Below are positions 40,321 through 47,833 of a DNA stretch of 64,000 nucleotides, one piece after another. Origin of the DNA: JADGGV01 sp035715725 (GTDB lineage: Bacteria; Gemmatimonadota; Gemmatimonadetes; Longimicrobiales; RSA9). The translations under genes and the position numbers were made by a program. Location: the NCBI GenBank assembly GCA_035715725.1, contig DASTKT010000058.1, forward strand, positions 1-64,000. The letters run 5' to 3'. Within the stretch, counting starts at the first letter, position 1. Every line of letters begins with the position of its first letter. The notes beneath the pieces are model-generated. The model saw only the letters and a list, made by a program, of their open reading frames with translations. It was not told the DNA's origin and ran no database searches.

Positions 40321-41472
40321 ATGCGCATGTTGGTGCTCGGGGCGGGGCTACAGGGCTCCGCCTGTGCGTTCGACTTGCTCCAGAACCCGAACGTGGAGCA
40401 GGTGATCGTGGGCGATCTGCACGTGGACAAGCTGCCGCCGTTCCTGGAGCGGCTGCGCGGCGATCCCCGCCTGCGCGTCGAGCGCGTGGACGCGCGCGAC
40501 CGCACGGCCGTGCGGAGGCTCATGGCGGATGTCGACGCCTGCATGAACGCGCTGCCGTACTACTTCAACCTGGCGGTCACCGAGGACGCGGTCGCGGCGG
40601 GAGTGCACTACTGCGACCTGGGGGGGAACACGGAGATCGTGTTCCAGCAGAAGGAGCTGGACGGGCAGGCGCGCGCGAAGAACACCAGCGTCATCCCCGA
40701 CTGCGGGCTGGCCCCCGGGATGGTCAACATCCTGGCGCAACTCGGCATCGAGCAGCTCGACGAGGCCGAGACGGTGAAGATCCGCGTCGGCGGGCTGCCA
40801 CAGGAACCGGTGCCGCCGCTCAACTACCAGATCGTCTACTCGCTGCACGGCGTGCTCGACTACTACACGACGCCAGCCTGGGTGCTGCGGGATGGGGAGC
40901 CGCGCCAGGTGGACGCGCTCTCCGAGATGGAGGACGTCGAGTTCCCGGCGCCGCTCGGCACGCTCGAAGCGTTCCAGACCGGTGGTGGGCTGTCCACGCT
41001 GCCGTGGCGCTACAAGGGGCAGCTCCGGGAGATGCAGTACAAGACGCTGCGCTACCCGGGGCACGCGGCCATCATGCGCGCCATCCGCGACCTCGGCCTG
41101 CTCTCGCTGGATCCGGTGAAGGTGGGCGAGCAGCAGGTGGTGCCGCGCGACGTCTTCATCTCCATCGTCGGGCCGCGGCTGACCAAGCCGGAAGGCCGCG
41201 ACCTCGTGGCGCTCCGCGTCGAGGTGGAGGGGACCCGGGACGGAAAGCGGCGCCGCATCGTCTACGACTGCATCGATCGCTACGACGAGGCGACCGGGAT
41301 CAGCGCCATGGAGCGCACGACGGGCTTCTCGCTGTCGATCACCGGCCAGATGCAGGCGGAGCGGCGCGTCCGGGGTGTCGGCGTCATGACGCCGGACGAG
41401 GCGATCCCGGGCGAGGAGTACGTGCAGGAGCTGCAGAAGCGCGGGATCCGGATCGAGAAGCGGGAGGAGTAG
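40321..41472 (+). CDS. Saccharopine dehydrogenase-family oxidoreductase
   Basis: A 383-residue protein (ATG 40321 behind GGAGGAA). The N-terminal Rossmann motif is VLGAGLQGSACAFDL and the second half has the family features HYCDLGGNTEIV and PDCGLAPGMVNILA, with GGLPQEPVPPLNY further on. It resembles the saccharopine dehydrogenase (L-glutamate-forming)/LYS9 group, acting in lysine metabolism, but could be a related reductase such as carboxynorspermidine dehydrogenase. No lysine riboswitch is seen in the leader. Confidence 0.88.
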   Translation: MRMLVLGAGLQGSACAFDLLQNPNVEQVIVGDLHVDKLPPFLERLRGDPRLRVERVDARDRTAVRRLMADVDACMNALPYYFNLAVTEDAVAAGVHYCDLGGNTEIVFQQKELDGQARAKNTSVIPDCGLAPGMVNILAQLGIEQLDEAETVKIRVGGLPQEPVPPLNYQIVYSLHGVLDYYTTPAWVLRDGEPRQVDALSEMEDVEFPAPLGTLEAFQTGGGLSTLPWRYKGQLREMQYKTLRYPGHAAIMRAIRDLGLLSLDPVKVGEQQVVPRDVFISIVGPRLTKPEGRDLVALRVEVEGTRDGKRRRIVYDCIDRYDEATGISAMERTTGFSLSITGQMQAERRVRGVGVMTPDEAIPGEEYVQELQKRGIRIEKREE

Positions 41473-41575
41473 TCGGGCGCGGTCCAAGCGCCCCCGCGGG
41501 GAATGCAACTTGCCCGTCTGGGACGCCGCGGCCGGGATGTCTCCGGCCGGGCAGGCGACCCCGAGGGAAGCTGGC

Positions 41576-42163
41576 ATGGCGGACATACACCTCGACCGCC
41601 GGCGGGGGGCGGGGATCTGGCCGTGGATCATCGGACTGGTCGTGCTCGGGCTGCTGATCTGGGCCATCGCGGAGCTCGTGGATACCGGGAAGGATCGGGC
41701 GGCGGCGGCGGTGACGAATGGAGCCGACGTGGCGGCTCCGGCGCCCACCTCGCCGGCCGCGCCGGCGGTCGAACCACCCGCCGCGGCGCCGCCCGCGACC
41801 GCGCAGCTCGAGGCACTGATGCCGCTCGGGGCGGAGGACGAGGGACAAACCGTCCTGGCGGCCGGTGAGGCGGTGGGCGAGCCGACGAACCAGGGGTTCT
41901 GGCTGAGGACCCCCTCGCGGACCGTGATCTGGGTGGCGACCGACCAGCCCCCGAAGAGCGGCCGGCAAGTGACCGGGGTGACCGGTGTGCTGAGGCGCGC
42001 CGGTGGCGGGATGGCCGGCCGGTGGCTGTCCGCCGCGAAGTACGCACCGGAGCAAGGCGCCACGGTCGTGCAGGACCTCTACCTGGCCACCGGCGCCACG
42101 GCCGGTGCGCCGCCGGGCGCCGCCAGCGCGCCGGCGGCGCGGGACAGCGCCAAGGGCCGGTAG
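41576..42163 (+). CDS. Single-pass membrane protein of unknown function
   Basis: A 195-residue protein (ATG 41576 after GAGGGAAG). A short basic N-terminus is followed by a membrane helix (about residues 14-34, WIIGLVVLGLLIWAIAEL), an Ala/Pro linker (40-75) and a small periplasmic domain of about 95 residues with PTNQGFWLRTPSRTVIWVAT and GRQVTGVTGVLRRAGG, possibly an OB-type barrel. The C-terminus is Ala-rich. No family recognised. Confidence 0.75.
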   Translation: MADIHLDRRRGAGIWPWIIGLVVLGLLIWAIAELVDTGKDRAAAAVTNGADVAAPAPTSPAAPAVEPPAAAPPATAQLEALMPLGAEDEGQTVLAAGEAVGEPTNQGFWLRTPSRTVIWVATDQPPKSGRQVTGVTGVLRRAGGGMAGRWLSAAKYAPEQGATVVQDLYLATGATAGAPPGAASAPAARDSAKGR

Positions 42164-42186
42164 ACGCGCCGGTGCGCCGCCAGGAG

Positions 42187-42217
42187 CGGGCGCCCTCCAT
42201 CAGGGGGCGCCCGTCTT
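42187..42217 (+). terminator. Terminator after the 41576 gene
   Basis: A 9-bp stem CGGGCGCCC/GGGCGCCCG (42187-42195 with 42205-42213), 9-nt loop, followed by TCTT. Confidence 0.7.
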
Positions 42218-42317
42218 GCATCCGGGAAGGCGCCCGTGGGATCCCCGGGACGGGGGCGCGGGTTGCATCGTACAGGCGCCCGGAGCGCTCCGGGCCATGC
42301 ACTGGCGGAGGTGCGCG

Positions 42318-42746
42318 ATGAGACGGTCGGCGTTGGCGACGATGGTCGTGCTGCTGCTGGGGCTCCCGCGGCTGGCCGCGGCGCAGGGAGCAAACACCGA
42401 GACGCTGCGGCGCTCCTTCCCCTATCTCGGAGACGCGCTCACCATCGACGTCGTGGCGGACGCCGCCGGCCGGATCCGCCTGATCCATGGCGCGAACGGC
42501 GTCGTCGAGGTCACCGCCCGAGCGACGGAGGGCTTCTCCGGGATCGGCGTGCCGACACTCGAGGGCGGGCACATGACGCTGACCGCCGTCGGCGCGAAGC
42601 AGGTCGAGTACCTGGTGGCCGTGCCCGCGGCCATCCGGGTGCAGGTCGTGCTCCCCGGTCGCGAGGGCGCCGAGGTGTTCGGGCGCACGAGCCGGACCGC
42701 CTCCTGGGACTGGCCCGCGCCGGCAAAGCCCGGCACGGGCCGCTGA
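42318..42746 (+). CDS. Small exported protein of unknown function
   Basis: A 142-residue protein (ATG 42318 behind GGAGG). The signal peptide (residues 1-23, ending AAAQG) is followed by one compact beta-rich domain: LRRSFPYLGDALTIDVVAD, AGRIRLIHGANGVVEVTAR and VEYLVAVPAAIRVQVVLPG. The pattern recalls the start of DUF4097-like adhesin repeats, but only one or two turns are present. It ends ahead of a very strong terminator. Confidence 0.72.
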   Translation: MRRSALATMVVLLLGLPRLAAAQGANTETLRRSFPYLGDALTIDVVADAAGRIRLIHGANGVVEVTARATEGFSGIGVPTLEGGHMTLTAVGAKQVEYLVAVPAAIRVQVVLPGREGAEVFGRTSRTASWDWPAPAKPGTGR

Positions 42747-42791
42747 CCGGCGGCGCGCCGGCCGGCACGATCGGCCGTGAGGTTGGTAGGA

Positions 42792-42826
42792 CGGGAGGGG
42801 AGCCGGCGGCGCCGGCTCCCCTCCCG
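42792..42826 (+). terminator. Very strong terminator after the 42318 gene
   Basis: A perfect 16-bp stem (42792-42807 with 42811-42826) and a 3-nt loop, followed by CCGTTTCC. Confidence 0.8.
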
Positions 42827-42862
42827 CCGTTTCCGGGCGCACCACGGCGGACGCCGCGACGG

Positions 42863-42894
42863 GGCTCGACCGGGCGCTGCTGCCCGGTCGAGCC
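42863..42894. other. Second strong hairpin in the intergenic region
   Basis: A perfect 13-bp stem (42863-42875 with 42882-42894, GGCTCGACCGGGC/GCCCGGTCGAGCC), loop GCTGCT. It is followed by TGTGAAATTT. Possibly a back-up terminator or the start of a structured RNA. Confidence 0.5.
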
Positions 42895-42914
42895 TGTGAA
42901 ATTTCCGGATTCGT

Positions 42915-43017
42915 CGTCGTGCCCGGGGGTCCGTCGGCGGCCGCGGCGCTCGCCGGGAATGTGCACTTCGTCGTGCCCCCGGGCGCCGTCTGCCGACGGG
43001 GCTCGTCCGGCACGACG
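42915..43017. repeat. Duplicated 9-mer able to pair alternatively with one complement
   Basis: CGTCGTGCC occurs at 42915-42923 and 42969-42977; its complement GGCACGACG occurs once at 43009-43017. The inner copy encloses a hairpin CCGTC/GACGG (42986-42990/42995-42999). Two mutually exclusive pairings are therefore possible. Confidence 0.5.
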
Positions 43018-43042
43018 GCCGCGGCGGGCGCACGGCCGCGCG

Positions 43043-43066
43043 GGTTTTCAACGAAAGTTGGAAACC
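43043..43066. other. GAAA-capped hairpin upstream of the sigma promoter
   Basis: GGTTTTCAAC-GAAA-GTTGGAAACC (43043-43066; one G-T wobble pair) lies 26 bp before the -35 element. At the DNA level this is an imperfect inverted repeat and may be an operator. Confidence 0.45.
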
Positions 43067-43091
43067 AGCAATCTTCTGGCGTGTCAACCCC

Positions 43092-43120
43092 TTGAGTCCC
43101 GGGGCAGTTTCTTTTATCTT
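43092..43120 (+). promoter_or_regulatory. Promoter for the ECF sigma gene
   Basis: TTGAGT (43092-43097), 17-bp spacer, TATCTT (43115-43120). The predicted start near 43127 leaves a leader of about 115 nt. Confidence 0.55.
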
Positions 43121-43242
43121 GTAACAGTTTCCGCGAGGGGACGCCGGTTCTGGAACATTCCGAAAAAACCGTGGATTTAGCAGGAACAGCGGCGACGCGC
43201 CCGGGGTCTGGCAGGTCGGGCGTCACCGCGAAAGGAGATCCA

Positions 43243-43866
43243 TTGGCTACGATGATGCTAGAGCGCGAGACGCAGGCGATGATGCCGGTGGAGGCCTTGG
43301 ATGACGGCGAGCTGGTGGCCGCTCACCTGGCCGGCCATCCGACGGCGTTCAACGAGCTGTACCAGCGGTACCGCGACAAGCTGGTGCACTTCATCGCGCG
43401 CAAGACGGGCGATCGGGATCGTGCGGAGGACCTGGTGCAGGAGGCGTTCATCCGTGTGACGCGGCACCTGCACCGCTTCGACCAGTCGAAGAAATTCTCG
43501 ACGTGGATCTACACGATCGCGGGGAACCTCTCGAAGAACGAGCTACGGAACCGGTCGCGGAGCCCGCTGGTGCTGTTCCAGAAGCTGACGACGCACTGGG
43601 AGTCGGAGCACCGGCCGTTGCAGTTCGAGGACCTGGGGAACCGGCCGGACGACCTGTACCGGAAGCGTTTCTTGCAGGATCTGGTGGAGCGGACGGTGGA
43701 GCAGCTTCCGGAGCATCACCAGCTGGTCTTCCGGCTGCGGGAGCTGGAGGGGAAGAGCTACGAGGAGATCGCGGAGATCACGGGTGTGAACCTGGGGACC
43801 GTGAAGAGCCGCCTGCATCGTGCGCGGACGAGCTTCGCGGAGCGGATCGAGCCGCACCTGAACTGA
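43243..43866 (+). CDS. RNA polymerase sigma factor, ECF/RpoE-like
   Basis: A 207-residue sigma factor. Start TTG 43243 is preferred because AAAGGAG lies 5 nt upstream, whereas the first ATG (43252) would be 14 nt away. Region 2 is at about 35-105 (FNELYQRYRDKLVHFIARKTG, RAEDLVQEAFIRV, FSTWIYTIAGNLSKNE) and region 4 at about 150-200 (LPEHHQLVFRLRELEGKSYEE, TGVNLGTVKSRLHRAR); parts quoted. The linker between them is long (LFQKLTTHWESEHRPLQFED). No anti-sigma gene is adjacent, so regulation may rest on the upstream control region. Confidence 0.93.
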   Translation: MATMMLERETQAMMPVEALDDGELVAAHLAGHPTAFNELYQRYRDKLVHFIARKTGDRDRAEDLVQEAFIRVTRHLHRFDQSKKFSTWIYTIAGNLSKNELRNRSRSPLVLFQKLTTHWESEHRPLQFEDLGNRPDDLYRKRFLQDLVERTVEQLPEHHQLVFRLRELEGKSYEEIAEITGVNLGTVKSRLHRARTSFAERIEPHLN

Positions 43867-43908
43867 GCGGTGGCGGGCTCGGGGCCCGCAGGCGGATGAT
43901 CCAACGAA

Positions 43909-43940
43909 GAGGCGCCCGGCCGGGATCGGTCGGGCGCCTC
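43909..43940. terminator. Bidirectional terminator between the sigma gene and the repeat-protein gene
   Basis: A perfect 10-bp stem (43909-43918 with 43931-43940, GAGGCGCCCG/CGGGCGCCTC), 12-nt loop, between convergent stops at 43866 and 43949. Confidence 0.7.
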
Positions 43941-43948
43941 GTCGTGCA

Positions 43949-44674
43949 TCAGGCCACGGAGGGCGTGGGGATGACGTGGGGTGCGCCGCCGCCGGGTGAC
44001 CCGTGGGTCGGGGCGGCGGGTCCGGCCTCGCCCCAGAGCGGAACGGTGTCCGTGAGCGCGACGCGCACCAGGCGCTGCCACTGCTCGCCGTCGCAGGCGA
44101 TGGGATCGCCGACCTCGGGGACATCGCCGAGGGTGAGGAGGACCTGCTCGGCGCCGGCGTCGTCGCCGAGGGCGTGCAGGTGGTCGGCGACGCGGCGGCG
44201 CACGCGGCCGCTGCCGGCGGCCTCGGCCATCAGGCGAAGGCGCGGGATGGCAAGGTGCTCGGTGCGGCTGCGGCTGGCGGCGGCGACGTAGGCGTCGATC
44301 TCGCGCTCGGCGTCGCCGAGGAAGCGGTTGCCGACGGCGAGGAGCGCGAGCGTGCAGTGGGCGCGGACGACGGTGGGCTCGAAGCGGATGATCTTGCGGC
44401 ACATGGCCACGGCGGCATCGTAGTGGTCGGCGACGAGGTAGGCGTCGATGGCGCGGCCGTAGTAGGACATGGCGCGGACACGCTCGCGGTCCTGAGCGCA
44501 CAGGTCGCCGGCGCGGTTGAAGAGCTGCGCGCGGTGGAAGTCGTCGGCCGTCGAGGCCTCGCGCTCGAGCTTGATGAGCTCCTCATCGAGCAGCGGCGTG
44601 CCCGCCGGGACCGGCGTCTCCCTTTTTCCGAACAAGCGCTTGAGCATCTTCCGCATTCCCGGCATCCGGTTCAT
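43949..44674 (-). CDS. TPR-like helical repeat protein, copy A
   Basis: A 241-residue soluble protein. After a basic N-terminus (MLKRLFGKRE), residues 45-170 form helix-turn-helix repeats like TPRs: RAQLFNRAGDLCAQ, AMSYYGRAIDAYLVADHYDAAVAMCRKII and RAHCTLALLAVGNRFLGDAEREIDAYV (parts quoted). The C-terminus is Gly/Pro-rich. It is probably a scaffold. It is clearly paralogous to the next gene upstream (44829-45464), 154 bp away. Confidence 0.8.
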   Translation of the reverse strand: MNRMPGMRKMLKRLFGKRETPVPAGTPLLDEELIKLEREASTADDFHRAQLFNRAGDLCAQDRERVRAMSYYGRAIDAYLVADHYDAAVAMCRKIIRFEPTVVRAHCTLALLAVGNRFLGDAEREIDAYVAAASRSRTEHLAIPRLRLMAEAAGSGRVRRRVADHLHALGDDAGAEQVLLTLGDVPEVGDPIACDGEQWQRLVRVALTDTVPLWGEAGPAAPTHGSPGGGAPHVIPTPSVA

Positions 44675-44828
44675 GGTTGCGCGGGCACCCCGCCGCGGCG
44701 CCGACGGGGCGCGAGGCGGGGCTGGACCCGTGCTGCTAGTATCGGCGCGTCGGGAGGAAACCTTAGCGGCGAGGCGGGGCGCGCCGGGCGGGCGCGATGG
44801 GCCGTGCGGGGGGCGAAAAACGGGCCGG

Positions 44829-45464
44829 CTACGCGTCGGCCTGACCTCGGGCGTCAGGGAGCTTGTCGGCCGTCGTGAGGGCGACGCGGAGGAGCCGCTC
44901 CCACTGCTGCGCGTCGTCGATGCGGGGCTCCTCGGGGCGCTCGAGCGCGGCGAAGATGACCTCGGCGCCGGATTCGTCGCCCAGGACGCGGAGGTGCTCG
45001 GCGATGCGACGGCGGACCCGCGCGTTCGCGGTGGCCTGCGCCATCAGGCGGAGGCGCGGGATGGCGAGGTGGCGGGTGCCGGTGCGGTGGACGGCGTGGA
45101 CGTAGGCGTCGATCTCCTGCTCGGCGTCACCGAGCATGTGGTTGCCGACGGCGAGCATGGCCAGGGTGCAGTGGGCGCGGACGATGCCGGGCTCGAAGCG
45201 GATGATCTTGCGGCACATCGCGACGGCGGCGTCGTAGTAGGCGGCCTGGAGGTAGGCGTCGACGGCGCGGCCGAAGTAGTGGAGCGCCTTCGGGCGCTGC
45301 TGGTTTCGGGCGCACAGGTCGCCGGCGCGGTTGAAGAGCTGCGCCTGGAGCTCGACGCCGGCGGCGCGCTGCGCTTCCGCCTCCAACTGCAGCAGCTGCT
45401 GGTCCAGCCCCTTGTCCGCCGGGGCGCCCGATTCCTTCTTTCGGCCGAACAGCCCGCTCCACAT
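44829..45464 (-). CDS. TPR-like helical repeat protein, copy B
   Basis: A 211-residue paralogue of the 43949 gene, with matching segments LFNRAGDLCARNQQRPKALHYFGRA, YDAAVAMCRKIIRFEPGIVRAHC and LAIPRLRLMAQATANARVRRRIAEHL (parts quoted). ATG 45464 is chosen because the reading frame upstream has no similarity; the ribosome binding site is weak. Shorter C-terminus than copy A. Function unknown. Confidence 0.8.
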   Translation of the reverse strand: MWSGLFGRKKESGAPADKGLDQQLLQLEAEAQRAAGVELQAQLFNRAGDLCARNQQRPKALHYFGRAVDAYLQAAYYDAAVAMCRKIIRFEPGIVRAHCTLAMLAVGNHMLGDAEQEIDAYVHAVHRTGTRHLAIPRLRLMAQATANARVRRRIAEHLRVLGDESGAEVIFAALERPEEPRIDDAQQWERLLRVALTTADKLPDARGQADA

Positions 45465-45677
45465 CGCTCTGCGCTCATCGGCCGCGGCCGCGGGGACCGC
45501 GGGAAGGGGTGAGGCGTGGGGCCGCTCCCGGCGGCGGCCCATCCTCGAATCTACGGCCGCCGGCGGCGCGGTCCAAGTCTGCGTGCGGCGGCTTGCCCGG
45601 CGCGCGGCGGCGGGCGAATGTTGCGGAGGCGCTTCGCACGAGCGGTGCGGCCGCGGCGCCTTGCGAACGGAGGCAGC

Positions 45678-46226
45678 ATGGCGGAATCGCCGTCGAGCCA
45701 GGTGCGGGACGGGTGGGATCGCCTGGTGGGGCGGGGGACCGGCGGACGCTGGGTCTTCAGCAAGCTGATCGCGCGGCTGGTCCCGTACAGCGCCACGATC
45801 CGGCCGGAGGTGCAGGAGCTGGGGCCGGGGTACGCGCGCATCCGCATGCGGGACCGGAAGCGCGTGCGCAACCACCTGAATTCGGTCCACGCGATCGCGC
45901 TGGCGAACCTGGCGGAGCTGACGTCGGGGCTGGCACTGACGTACGGCCTCCCGGCGGAGGCGCGGGCGATCCTGATCGGGCTCTCGATCGACTACCTGAA
46001 GAAGGGGCGGGGGACGCTCGAGGCGGAGTGCCGGCTGGAGGTGCCGGACAGCTCGGTCCGGGCGGAGTACGCCTTCGAGTCGGTGGTGCGGGACGAGGCG
46101 GGCGATGTCGTGGTGCGCGCGGTGGCGCGCTGGCTGATCGGGCCGAAGCCGGCGGACGCGGCGCCGGCGACGGGCGCGCGGCCCGGCTCGGCCCGGGAAC
46201 CCGCGCCGGCGGGGGACGGATCGTGA
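45678..46226 (+). CDS. DUF4442-type hotdog-fold protein (thioesterase-like)
   Basis: A 182-residue protein (ATG 45678 behind GGAGG). It has the hotdog helix and strand pattern RVRNHLNSVHAIALANLAELTSGLAL, in which N-x-x-x-S-x-H is the usual active-site region, then LIGLSIDYLKKGRGTLEAEC and VVRDEAGDVVVRAVARWLIG (parts quoted). It probably hydrolyses or binds acyl-CoA thioesters. It overlaps the nitronate monooxygenase-like gene by GTGA, suggesting joint action on an acyl or nitro-acyl compound. Confidence 0.85.
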   Translation: MAESPSSQVRDGWDRLVGRGTGGRWVFSKLIARLVPYSATIRPEVQELGPGYARIRMRDRKRVRNHLNSVHAIALANLAELTSGLALTYGLPAEARAILIGLSIDYLKKGRGTLEAECRLEVPDSSVRAEYAFESVVRDEAGDVVVRAVARWLIGPKPADAAPATGARPGSAREPAPAGDGS

Positions 46227-47227
46227 TCGCCACGCCGTTCACGCGCCAGGTCGGCGTCGAGGTGCCGATCATCTGCGGGGCCATGTACCCGTGCAGCAAT
46301 CCGGAGCTGGTGGCGGCCGCCTCGGAGGCGGGCGCCATCGGCGTCGTCCAGCCGATGTCGATGGTGTACGTCTACGGTCACGAGTTCCGGGATGGGCTGC
46401 GGCGGATCCGGAGCCTGACGGCGAAGCCGATCGGGATGAACGTGATCGTGGAGCGGTCGCAGAAGATCTATCAGGAGCGGATGGAGCGCTGGGTGGACGC
46501 GGCGCTGGAGGAGGGAGTTCGCTTCTTCGTGACGTCGCTCGGCAACCCGCGCTGGATCGTGGAGCGGGCGACGGCGGTGGGCGGCGTGGTCTACCACGAC
46601 GTCACCGAGCGGAAGTGGGCGCTGAAGGCGATGGATGCGGGCGTCCACGGGCTGATCGCGGTCAACTCGCGCGCCGGCGGGCACGCGGGGCCGAAGACGC
46701 CGGAGGCGCTGCTGGGGGAGCTGGGCGACCTGGGCGTGCCGCTCGTGTGCGCCGGCGGCATCGGCGACGAGCAGGACTTCGTGCGCGCGCTGCGGATGGG
46801 GTACGCCGCGGTGCAGATGGGCACGCGCTTCATCGCCACGACGGAGTGCCAGGTGCATCCCGACTACAAGCGCGCGATCCTGGAGGCGGCCGAGGACGAC
46901 ATCGTGCTCACCGAGAAGGTGACCGGCGTGCCGCTGGCGGTGATCCGGACGCCGTACATCGAGCGGGTCGGCACGAAGGCGGGGTGGCTCGCCCGGTGGA
47001 TGCTGCGCGGCCGGCGCACGAAGCACTGGATGCGGCTGCTCTACTCGCTCCAGTCGGCGTGGAAGCTGAAGCGCTCCTCGCTGCACGGCTCGGCGTACCA
47101 GGACTACTTCCAGGCGGGGAAGAGCGTCGCCGGGGTCACGGCGGTCGAGCCGGCGGGGGAGATCGTGCGGCGCTTCGCGGCCGCGGCGGAGCGGGCGCTC
47201 GGGGAGCGGGTGGAGGCCGGGGACTGA
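46223..47227 (+). CDS. Nitronate monooxygenase-family FMN enzyme
   Basis: A 334-residue TIM-barrel flavoprotein starting at GTG 46223 (GTGA overlap). Family features: VEVPIICGAMYPCSNPEL, phosphate-binding NSRAGGHAGPKTPEALL and CAGGIGDEQDFVRALRMGYAAVQMGTRF (parts quoted). It oxidises nitronates, or is a related 2-nitropropane dioxygenase/enoyl reductase II-like enzyme. The co-translated hotdog protein hints at an acyl substrate. Distinguishing the subgroup needs a phylogeny. Confidence 0.9.
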   Translation: MIATPFTRQVGVEVPIICGAMYPCSNPELVAAASEAGAIGVVQPMSMVYVYGHEFRDGLRRIRSLTAKPIGMNVIVERSQKIYQERMERWVDAALEEGVRFFVTSLGNPRWIVERATAVGGVVYHDVTERKWALKAMDAGVHGLIAVNSRAGGHAGPKTPEALLGELGDLGVPLVCAGGIGDEQDFVRALRMGYAAVQMGTRFIATTECQVHPDYKRAILEAAEDDIVLTEKVTGVPLAVIRTPYIERVGTKAGWLARWMLRGRRTKHWMRLLYSLQSAWKLKRSSLHGSAYQDYFQAGKSVAGVTAVEPAGEIVRRFAAAAERALGERVEAGD

Positions 47228-47260
47228 ACGGACCGCGCCGGCCTCCCGCTCCCGACGGCG

Positions 47261-47704
47261 TCAGCCCTTCAGCTTCGCCTCCAGCTCGATCGGGACGTTC
47301 CCCTTCAGGGCCTTCGACACCGGGCACCCATCCTTCGCACCCTGAGCGGCCTGCTGGAACGCGGCGGCGTCGATGCCGGGGACGTCGCCGACGACCTGGA
47401 GCCGGATGCGGCTGATGGCGAAGCCGCCGTCGCCCTTCGCGAACGTGGCGGTGGCGGTCACGTCGAGCTCGCGCGGCGGATGGCCCTGTTGCGTCAGGCC
47501 GTTGGACAGCGCCATGGAGAAGCAGGCCGCGTGGGCCGCGGCGATCAGCTCCTCGGGGCTGGTCATGTTGGTGCCGTCCCGCTCGACGCGGGCCTTCCAG
47601 CTCACGTTCAGCTCGGGGGCGGCGCCGCTTGCCAGCCGCACGCTGCCCGCACCCTCGGCGAGGCTCCCCCGCCAGACGGCTTCGGCCCTGCTCTCGCCTG
47701 CCAT
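47261..47704 (-). CDS. OsmC-family peroxiredoxin
   Basis: A 147-residue protein (ATG 47704 behind GGGAGGGG). The two redox cysteines are in AAAHAACFSMAL and KDGCPVSKALKG; the glutamate of the active site is in TSPEELIAAAH. It reduces organic hydroperoxides with a dithiol partner. Convergent with the nitronate monooxygenase gene (33 bp between stops). The sequence between this gene and the M28 peptidase gene contains a strong terminator stem. Confidence 0.94.
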   Translation of the reverse strand: MAGESRAEAVWRGSLAEGAGSVRLASGAAPELNVSWKARVERDGTNMTSPEELIAAAHAACFSMALSNGLTQQGHPPRELDVTATATFAKGDGGFAISRIRLQVVGDVPGIDAAAFQQAAQGAKDGCPVSKALKGNVPIELEAKLKG

Positions 47705-47741
47705 ATCATCCCCTCCCGCGCCTGAGTGAAAGCCGTAGACG

Positions 47742-47772
47742 CGTCGCGGCGCCGGAGCGCGGCGCCGCGACG
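47742..47772 (-). terminator. Terminator of the M28 peptidase gene
   Basis: A perfect 12-bp stem (47742-47753 with 47761-47772, CGTCGCGGCGCC/GGCGCCGCGACG), 7-nt loop, 62 bp past the M28 stop and upstream of osmC on the same strand. Confidence 0.65.
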
Positions 47773-47833
47773 TGACGTGACGGGCGGAAGTTAGGAGCCC
47801 GGGCGGCCGGGGCAAGCCCGGCCGCCCGGGGGA

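Larger units (their letters stand above)
42747..43242. other. Gene-free, structure-rich region upstream of the ECF sigma gene
   Basis: These 496 bp contain no credible protein frame. In order: a 16-bp terminator stem (42792-42826), a 13-bp hairpin (42863-42894), a nested set of repeats (42915-43017), a GAAA-capped hairpin (43043-43066), a promoter (43092-43120), and the ribosome binding site at 43231-43238. Confidence 0.75.

Noticed and set aside
42895..43180. Short protein gene in the gap before the ECF sigma gene
   Set aside because: The open frames here have no ribosome binding site, atypical composition, and cross a promoter and several hairpins.
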